From positions 1 to 11,312 of the forward strand of contig JAJRUK010000181.1 of NCBI GenBank assembly GCA_024277835.1: a DNA stretch of 11,312 nucleotides, in the 5' to 3' direction. The stretch is from Planctomycetota bacterium. Lineage in GTDB: Bacteria > Planctomycetota > Phycisphaerae > UBA1845. This document shows positions 6,818 to 11,312 of the stretch, piece after piece. A program made the position numbers and the translations under genes. The notes below the pieces were generated by a model, which saw only the letters and a program-made list of their open reading frames with translations, was not told where the DNA came from and did no database searches. Each line of letters begins with the position of its first letter. Position 1 is the first letter of the stretch.

Positions 6818-7441
6818 GTGATTGTGACGAGCAACCCAAACGAACACCCCGACAACCCCGACAACCCCGAATCCCCCGTCAATCCCGACGAGCCTTTCGG
6901 AGGCGATATCCCCGAGCTGGAAGACGCGACCGAACCGCTACCGCCCGCTGAAGTGATCGAAGACGACGAGACGGAAATCGAGCTTGACGTCGCTGCCCGC
7001 TCACTTACCGGGAACGGGTCAGAGGCCGACGAGAGCGTTACGGAGCAAGCAGCCATCGCACCCAAGGCGGCTTGCGAGGACGACGAGCTTTCCGATGTCG
7101 CCCATATTTCAGATGAACCGGTCGAGGAAGAGAAAGCCCGGCGATCGCGGCGCGTTGGCGATTGGGAGCATGAACCATCCGCGCACAACGTCGTCGTCGA
7201 GCTAAAGCGGATCGAAAACGAAGTTCGTCAGTTGCTCGAAGGCGTCGATAACCGGCGGAAGCGCAGGCTCGGCGGCACGCAGCGCTGGCACGAGCTTGAG
7301 GAAGATATCATCGCCTGGCGGTTTGGCGGGCGCGTTCCCGAAGATTCGCTCAGGCGACTGCAGGAGTTGGTTACCAGACGTCATTTTCTCTACCGCCACC
7401 TCGAGTTCCTGGCAGCGACCCGCCCGGTCATGAATAGCTGA
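6818..7441 (+). CDS. Acidic low-complexity protein with helical basic C-terminus, unknown function
   Basis: I do not recognise a family. The 207-residue product has three parts. Residues 1-26 are rich in Asn, Pro and Asp with an NPD-like repeat. Residues 27-107 are strongly acidic and probably unstructured. Residues 121-207 look like a folded helical domain (NVVVELKRIENEVRQLLEG, then DNRRKRRLGG, RWHELEEDIIAWRFGGRVPEDSLRRLQEL) with basic clusters at 109-112 and 146-150. There is no signal peptide and no membrane segment, so it is likely cytoplasmic. It starts one base after the stop codon of the secreted toroid gene; GGAG at 6810-6813, inside that gene's end, can serve the GTG at 6818, and a second GTG at 6824 is also possible. 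The tight link suggests a shared task, but I can name none. The reading frame is supported by its position, the clean stop and the amphipathic helices. Confidence 0.72.
   Translation: MIVTSNPNEHPDNPDNPESPVNPDEPFGGDIPELEDATEPLPPAEVIEDDETEIELDVAARSLTGNGSEADESVTEQAAIAPKAACEDDELSDVAHISDEPVEEEKARRSRRVGDWEHEPSAHNVVVELKRIENEVRQLLEGVDNRRKRRLGGTQRWHELEEDIIAWRFGGRVPEDSLRRLQELVTRRHFLYRHLEFLAATRPVMNS
6847..6873 (+). repeat. Short tandem repeat CCCCGACAA encoding Pro-Asp-Asn
   Basis: Two perfect 9-base units (6847-6855, 6856-6864) and a third half-matching unit (6865-6873). In frame they encode PDN, PDN, PES near the N-terminus of the acidic protein, and a later NPDEP echoes the unit. The unit is a multiple of three, so gain or loss of copies would keep the frame. 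Confidence 0.6.
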
Positions 7442-7521
7442 ATGACGGCGGCGCGTCCGAGAATGCCCCCGTTTTTCCCGGTCAGTAGCGTCCTATCGCC
7501 GTTTTCTCGACGGTGCGATGG

Positions 7522-7550
7522 TTGATTCGACCCAATCCCACTACTATCAT
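7522..7550 (+). promoter_or_regulatory. Candidate promoter of the subtilisin gene
   Basis: TTGATT (7522-7527), 17 bases, TATCAT (7545-7550), giving a transcript start near 7557 and a leader of about 66 bases. The rest of the 182-base gap between the two genes (7442-7623) shows no convincing terminator or small gene. A run of seven G (7611-7617) six bases before the TTG start at 7624 is the likely ribosome-binding site. Confidence 0.4.
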
Positions 7551-7623
7551 CATGCGTGTCCGTGTCCTCGTCGGGGGAGAGGTTTGAGCGGGCGAATAGG
7601 GTTTTCGACTGGGGGGGATTTTC

Positions 7624-9666
7624 TTGAATCACAGGCGACAAGCGATTTCTCGATACGTGGCGTGCGCGCTGGCGTGCCTCGTGGGCGCTCAAGCGTCACC
7701 GGTCCGCGCGGCTGTCGGCGTTCCGGCGAAACAAAAGGTAGCGGGGAGACGCGCCAGTGTGCCAACCGGGTACTCCTCGCGCAGCATCGTGATCAAGCTC
7801 ACCCCTAATGCCCAAGGTCGGGCCACTGCCAAGAAAAAACTGCTCCGTGCAGCCGGTAAGCTAAGTGCTGCAAACGGTGCTCACCCCAAGCATCCCGACG
7901 CCCTTCCGTGGATGACGGACAATGTTTGCGGCGAGGCTGCCCGCTTGAACGCGACGAAGATCACGCCGCTTGTCGATTGGGAGTTCGCCAATCCAGAGCT
8001 TGCGCACAAGTTCGGTTTCGATCGTATGTACGTCGTTCACTTTCCGGAAGGAACCGATACACGCAGCGCCGCGCAGGCGTTTCGGAATCAAACGGGCGAT
8101 GTCTCGGAGGCTGGGACGGATGCGATGGGAACTGTCGCGGGTACGATCCCAGATGACGCGGAGTTTGACCGGCTGTGGGCGATGTCGAATACCGGGTTCA
8201 ATACCGGAGCGCTCGGCGGTCTCCCCGGTGCAGATATTGATGCACTGGCTGCCTGGGATATTCACACCGGTGCAGCCGGCGACGTCATCATCGCGATCAT
8301 CGATAGCGGAATCGACATCCACCCGGACCTGACGAATGTCATCGCCGGATACAACGCGGATACAAGTTCAAATTCAACGCTCACGACGGATGATTGCTCG
8401 CACGGGACACACGTTGCGGGCACTGCGGCTGGAACTGGCAACAACTCGGTTGGTGTCGTTGGCGTATCGTGGGGTGCAAAGCTCATGCCCGTTCGCGTGA
8501 CCGCGCCCGCGGGCGTCTCACCTTGCGGATTTTTTGCAAGCTCGCTGACCGCGGGCATTATTTGGGCCGCTGACAACGGAGCTGACGTTGCGAACATAAG
8601 CCTTCAGCTATCCGGCATTACTGACAGCGATCGGATTAACATGCAAAATGCGATCGACTACGGACGAAGCTTGGGCATGATCTCGATTTCCGCAACGGGC
8701 AACAATAACTTTTGTTCGGGACTTGGCGGCGTCTGCTATCCGGCGCGTCTGCCTAGATGCATGGCCGTTGGCGCGACCACATTCACTGATCTCACAGCGA
8801 GCTTTGCGAACACAGGCGTTGAGATGGACATCGCCGCCCCAGGCGACAAGATCTACTCCGCGTGCATCGCAGGAGGTCAGATCAACCAGTTTTGTGACTG
8901 TTTGCCCACGTTTTATACCGGCTGCGATCGGTATGCTTACTTGGGCGGTACGTCGATGGCGACGCCGCACGTCTCCGGTCTCGCGGCGCTGCTCAAGTCT
9001 TTTGATCCGACGCTGAGCGTTTCTGAACTCGAAGACATCATCACCACCACTGCTGAAGAGTCGAACAACGGACTCGACGGTTGGGACGAGGAGGTCGGTT
9101 ACGGTCGCATCAACGCTTATCAGGCCCTTCTTTCCGCGCAGGTGTGGCCTACGATTCTTTCGAGCGTTCCGGCGAACGGTGCGATCGACGCTCGTCAGCA
9201 CACCGATGAGTCAAACACTGTGGAGTTCGGCGTGAACTACGTCGACATGGATTTCCCACCCGAGGTCGCGTCTACGTTGGTCGTTGGCGATTTTTCGGTG
9301 TTTCAAAAGGGTGGCCTGCTCGCACCTCCGACCGTGACGGACGTACAGCTTCTCGACGCCGACACCGTCCGGGTGACGCTCTCAGATATGATTGAGCCGC
9401 TCGCCTGGACGACAATCGCCCATGACACAACGGGTATCGTTCGGATCGGGTATCTTCCGGGTGACGTCAATGCCGACCAGATCGTTGGCGATGCTGACGT
9501 CGTCGCGATTGTCGATCATCTCCTCGGCGCTGGCGACCCGCTTCCCGAGTGGTCCACAGACCTGGACTGGTCCGGGGCAACGACGCCGACCGACATCCTC
9601 ACGCTCGTGGACCTGCTCCAAGGGGCAGAGCTTCACGAAAACGCCTTGGACACCAACCTCCCGTAG
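7624..9666 (+). CDS. Secreted subtilisin-family (S8) serine protease with dockerin-like C-terminus
   Basis: Exported endopeptidase of 680 residues. A signal peptide (MNHRR, hydrophobic 11-24, cleavage near 24-30) is followed by a propeptide of about 150 residues starting SRSIVIKLTP (52-61), similar in style to fervidolysin-type prodomains, which usually inhibit and help fold the enzyme. The catalytic domain runs from about 200 to 505 with Asp227 (IIDSGIDIHPDL), His260 (SHGTHVAGTAAG), the oxyanion Asn360 (SATGNNNF) and Ser444 (GGTSMATPHVSG), so all active-site residues are present. Nine cysteines lie between 258 and 434, suggesting disulfides and an extracellular place of action. Residues 510-610 look like a beta-sandwich linker domain. 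The end, 612-668, carries two EF-hand-like calcium loops, DVNADQIVGDAD (614-625) and DLDWSGATTPTD (646-657), as in type I dockerins. The TTG start is preferred because the signal peptide follows at once. Substrate unknown. Confidence 0.93.
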   Translation: MNHRRQAISRYVACALACLVGAQASPVRAAVGVPAKQKVAGRRASVPTGYSSRSIVIKLTPNAQGRATAKKKLLRAAGKLSAANGAHPKHPDALPWMTDNVCGEAARLNATKITPLVDWEFANPELAHKFGFDRMYVVHFPEGTDTRSAAQAFRNQTGDVSEAGTDAMGTVAGTIPDDAEFDRLWAMSNTGFNTGALGGLPGADIDALAAWDIHTGAAGDVIIAIIDSGIDIHPDLTNVIAGYNADTSSNSTLTTDDCSHGTHVAGTAAGTGNNSVGVVGVSWGAKLMPVRVTAPAGVSPCGFFASSLTAGIIWAADNGADVANISLQLSGITDSDRINMQNAIDYGRSLGMISISATGNNNFCSGLGGVCYPARLPRCMAVGATTFTDLTASFANTGVEMDIAAPGDKIYSACIAGGQINQFCDCLPTFYTGCDRYAYLGGTSMATPHVSGLAALLKSFDPTLSVSELEDIITTTAEESNNGLDGWDEEVGYGRINAYQALLSAQVWPTILSSVPANGAIDARQHTDESNTVEFGVNYVDMDFPPEVASTLVVGDFSVFQKGGLLAPPTVTDVQLLDADTVRVTLSDMIEPLAWTTIAHDTTGIVRIGYLPGDVNADQIVGDADVVAIVDHLLGAGDPLPEWSTDLDWSGATTPTDILTLVDLLQGAELHENALDTNLP

Positions 9667-9700
9667 GGTCCGCTTTGCCGACCCCCCGCGACTGCCATCT

Positions 9701-9729
9701 TTGATGAAACCGTCCAGTTCGTGTAAAAG
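9701..9729 (+). promoter_or_regulatory. Weak candidate promoter of rocA
   Basis: TTGATG (9701-9706), 17 bases, TAAAAG (9724-9729); four of six bases match at each box. It would give a leader of about 118 bases. Other start points closer to the gene cannot be excluded. Confidence 0.22.
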
Positions 9730-9853
9730 GTGCGCCTCGGAGGTTGTTTGAGGCGGCGACTCGGGCATGGTGCGGTGACGAAACCGTACCTTGTGACGAT
9801 CGCTGTTTCATTGGCCAGACTTTTTCAACCAGTGTTACCACGAGGACGGATCG

Positions 9854-11312
9854 ATGCACACCACGTATTCACCAGAAGCCTATGTTGATTTCTCGCAGGA
9901 AGGTCCGCGGGCGAAGATGCTTGCGGCGCTTGAGCTTGTTCGCGGGCAACTCGGGCAGGCGTACCCGCTGTGGATCGGCGGAAAACCGATCACGACCAGC
10001 GAGACGTTTACCTCGACAAGTCCCGCCAATCCCGATCTAGTCATTGGCGTGATGTCCAAAGCCAATGCCGACCATGCGGATCAGGCGGTACTCTCTGCGG
10101 CGGAAGCGTTTAAGGAATGGGGTCGGACTGACCCGGACGTCCGCGCACGAATTATGATCAAGGGCGCAGCGATCATGCGCCGCCGTGTGTACGAGTTGTC
10201 CGCGTGGATGTGTTTCGAGGAGAGCAAGACCTGGATCGAAGCGTACGCCGATACCTGCGAGGCGATCGACTTCTTGGATTTCTATGGTCGCGAGATGATG
10301 CGACTCGGCGGGTCGCAGCCAATCACTCCGTTTGAGGGTGAGGAAAACGATTATCGGTATGTGCCGCTCGGTGTTGGCGTTGTGATTCCGCCGTGGAATT
10401 TTCCGCTGGCGATTGCGGCGGGCATGACGACAGCGGGGCTTGTGGCGGGCAATACGATCGTACTCAAACCGGCGAGCACCTCCCCGGTGGTAGCTGCGAA
10501 GATCGTCGAGATTCTTCACGAGGCGGGTCTGCCCAAGACGGCGCTTAACTTTGTCCCCGGTCCAGGCGGCACCGTTGGCGATGCGATTGTGTGTCATCCC
10601 AAGACGCGATTCATTTCGTTTACCGGGTCGCGGGAAGTGGGCACCGGTATTTTCGAGAAGGCTGCCAAGGTCCGCGAGGGGCAGATTTGGTTGAAGCGGA
10701 CCGTCCTGGAGATGGGCGGGAAGGACTGCATCGTCGTTGACGAAACGGCTGACCTCGACGAAGCGGCCGCGGGCGTTGTGGCGGCAGCGTTTGGTTTTCA
10801 AGGGCAGAAGTGCTCCGCGTGTAGTCGCCTGATCGCGCATGAAGAGATTTACGACGCGTTGATCGAGAAGGTGGTCGCGGGTGCGAAGCTGTTGACGATT
10901 GGCGATACGACGGGCGAAGAGAATCTGTCGATGGGGGCGGTCATCGATCAAAACGCCTACGATAAGATCAACGAGTATATTGCGATCGGCAAGAGCGAAG
11001 GGAAGGTCGTACTCGAGGGCGGGAAGGTTCCGGGCAAGGGATACTTTGTGGCTCCGACGATTATCAAAGACATCGCTCCCGATGCGCGTCTCGCGCAGGA
11101 GGAGATTTTCGGCCCGGTGCTCGCGGTGATTAAAGCGAACGGGTTCGATGAGGCACTTGATATTGCCAACGGGACGGAGTACGGGTTGACGGGTGCCCTT
11201 TTCTCGAAGCATCGCTTCCGGTTGGAGCGGGCGCGGCAGGAGTTCCACGTCGGGAATCTGTATTTCAATCGCAAGTGTACGGGCGCTCTTGTTGACGTTC
11301 AGCCCTTTGGCG
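9854..11312 (+). CDS. rocA: 1-pyrroline-5-carboxylate (L-glutamate gamma-semialdehyde) dehydrogenase, cut at C-terminus
   Basis: NAD-dependent aldehyde dehydrogenase that oxidises L-glutamate gamma-semialdehyde to glutamate, the last step of proline and arginine breakdown in the cytoplasm. The 486 visible residues match the Bacillus RocA type from end to end (for example YPLWIGGKPITT, EAIDFLDFYGR, FVPG, FISFTGSREVG, FHVGNLYFNR), not just the general aldehyde dehydrogenase fold. Active-site residues are present: Asn182 in PPWNFP, Glu286 in LEMGGKD and the nucleophile Cys320 in GQKCSACSR. Given a usual length near 515, about 30 residues are missing beyond the window. The ATG at 9854 has GAGG eight bases upstream. 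The visible end reads FNRKCTGALVDVQPFG, with Lys474 and Asp481 where glycine is common. No proline dehydrogenase gene is in view. Confidence 0.94.
   Translation, partial: MHTTYSPEAYVDFSQEGPRAKMLAALELVRGQLGQAYPLWIGGKPITTSETFTSTSPANPDLVIGVMSKANADHADQAVLSAAEAFKEWGRTDPDVRARIMIKGAAIMRRRVYELSAWMCFEESKTWIEAYADTCEAIDFLDFYGREMMRLGGSQPITPFEGEENDYRYVPLGVGVVIPPWNFPLAIAAGMTTAGLVAGNTIVLKPASTSPVVAAKIVEILHEAGLPKTALNFVPGPGGTVGDAIVCHPKTRFISFTGSREVGTGIFEKAAKVREGQIWLKRTVLEMGGKDCIVVDETADLDEAAAGVVAAAFGFQGQKCSACSRLIAHEEIYDALIEKVVAGAKLLTIGDTTGEENLSMGAVIDQNAYDKINEYIAIGKSEGKVVLEGGKVPGKGYFVAPTIIKDIAPDARLAQEEIFGPVLAVIKANGFDEALDIANGTEYGLTGALFSKHRFRLERARQEFHVGNLYFNRKCTGALVDVQPFG

Noticed and set aside
9666..9684. GGGTC/GACCC stem after the protease stop codon
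   Set aside because: Five base pairs, 9-base loop and no T-tract; could be chance.
10037..11248. 403-codon open frame on the minus strand
   Set aside because: Exactly antisense to rocA, whose protein matches its family over its whole length; no recognisable domain in the reverse frame.
1..11312. CRISPR array, defence island, prophage or integrated element
   Set aside because: No spaced direct repeats, integrase, transposase, tRNA attachment site or defence-type domains are seen.

Overview
This window looks like a piece of chromosome from a bacterium of the phylum Planctomycetota (my inference, roughly 0.7 sure; class not resolvable). The reasons are the mixture of a secreted squalene-cyclase-like toroid protein, a subtilisin with a C-terminal type I dockerin-like module, free use of TTG and GTG starts, a moderately high G+C content and loose gene packing with palindromic intergenic repeats. 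There are no tRNA or rRNA genes, CRISPR arrays, transposase genes or phage genes in the window. Seven protein genes are supported, two of them cut by the window edges.

Left part, minus strand (1-3600): the 5' part of an alanine dehydrogenase gene (ald) with a convincing promoter, then comEC, a DNA-uptake channel gene of 884 codons. comEC is bracketed by two unrelated REPIN-like inverted repeats: one built on an ACCGGT core after its stop codon, one built on a CCACGC/GCGTGG core in its probable 5' leader.

Middle part, plus strand (3600-7441): a divergent promoter region, then a membrane-anchored family 2 glycosyltransferase, a small four-helix membrane protein 13 bases behind it, a new promoter, a secreted protein of the squalene-hopene-cyclase/prenyltransferase repeat superfamily that lacks the cyclase acid motif, and, one base after its stop, an acidic, low-complexity protein with a helical basic C-terminus. 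The last two are almost certainly co-transcribed. The first two probably share a transcript and may belong to the same cell-envelope task, but that is inference.

Right part, plus strand (7441-11312): a secreted subtilisin-family (S8) protease with propeptide, complete catalytic residues, extra cysteines and a two-loop dockerin-like tail; then the first 486 codons of a RocA-type 1-pyrroline-5-carboxylate (L-glutamate gamma-semialdehyde) dehydrogenase. The two edge genes, ald and rocA, are ordinary amino acid catabolism.

Across the whole window the palindrome CGATCG is strongly over-represented by hand count (about 31 copies against 3-4 expected from base composition), reminiscent of the HIP1 octamer of cyanobacteria. 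I do not see a clear new defence or mobile system. The best candidates for something undescribed are the envelope gene cluster at 3690-7441, the paired REPINs around comEC and the CGATCG enrichment.
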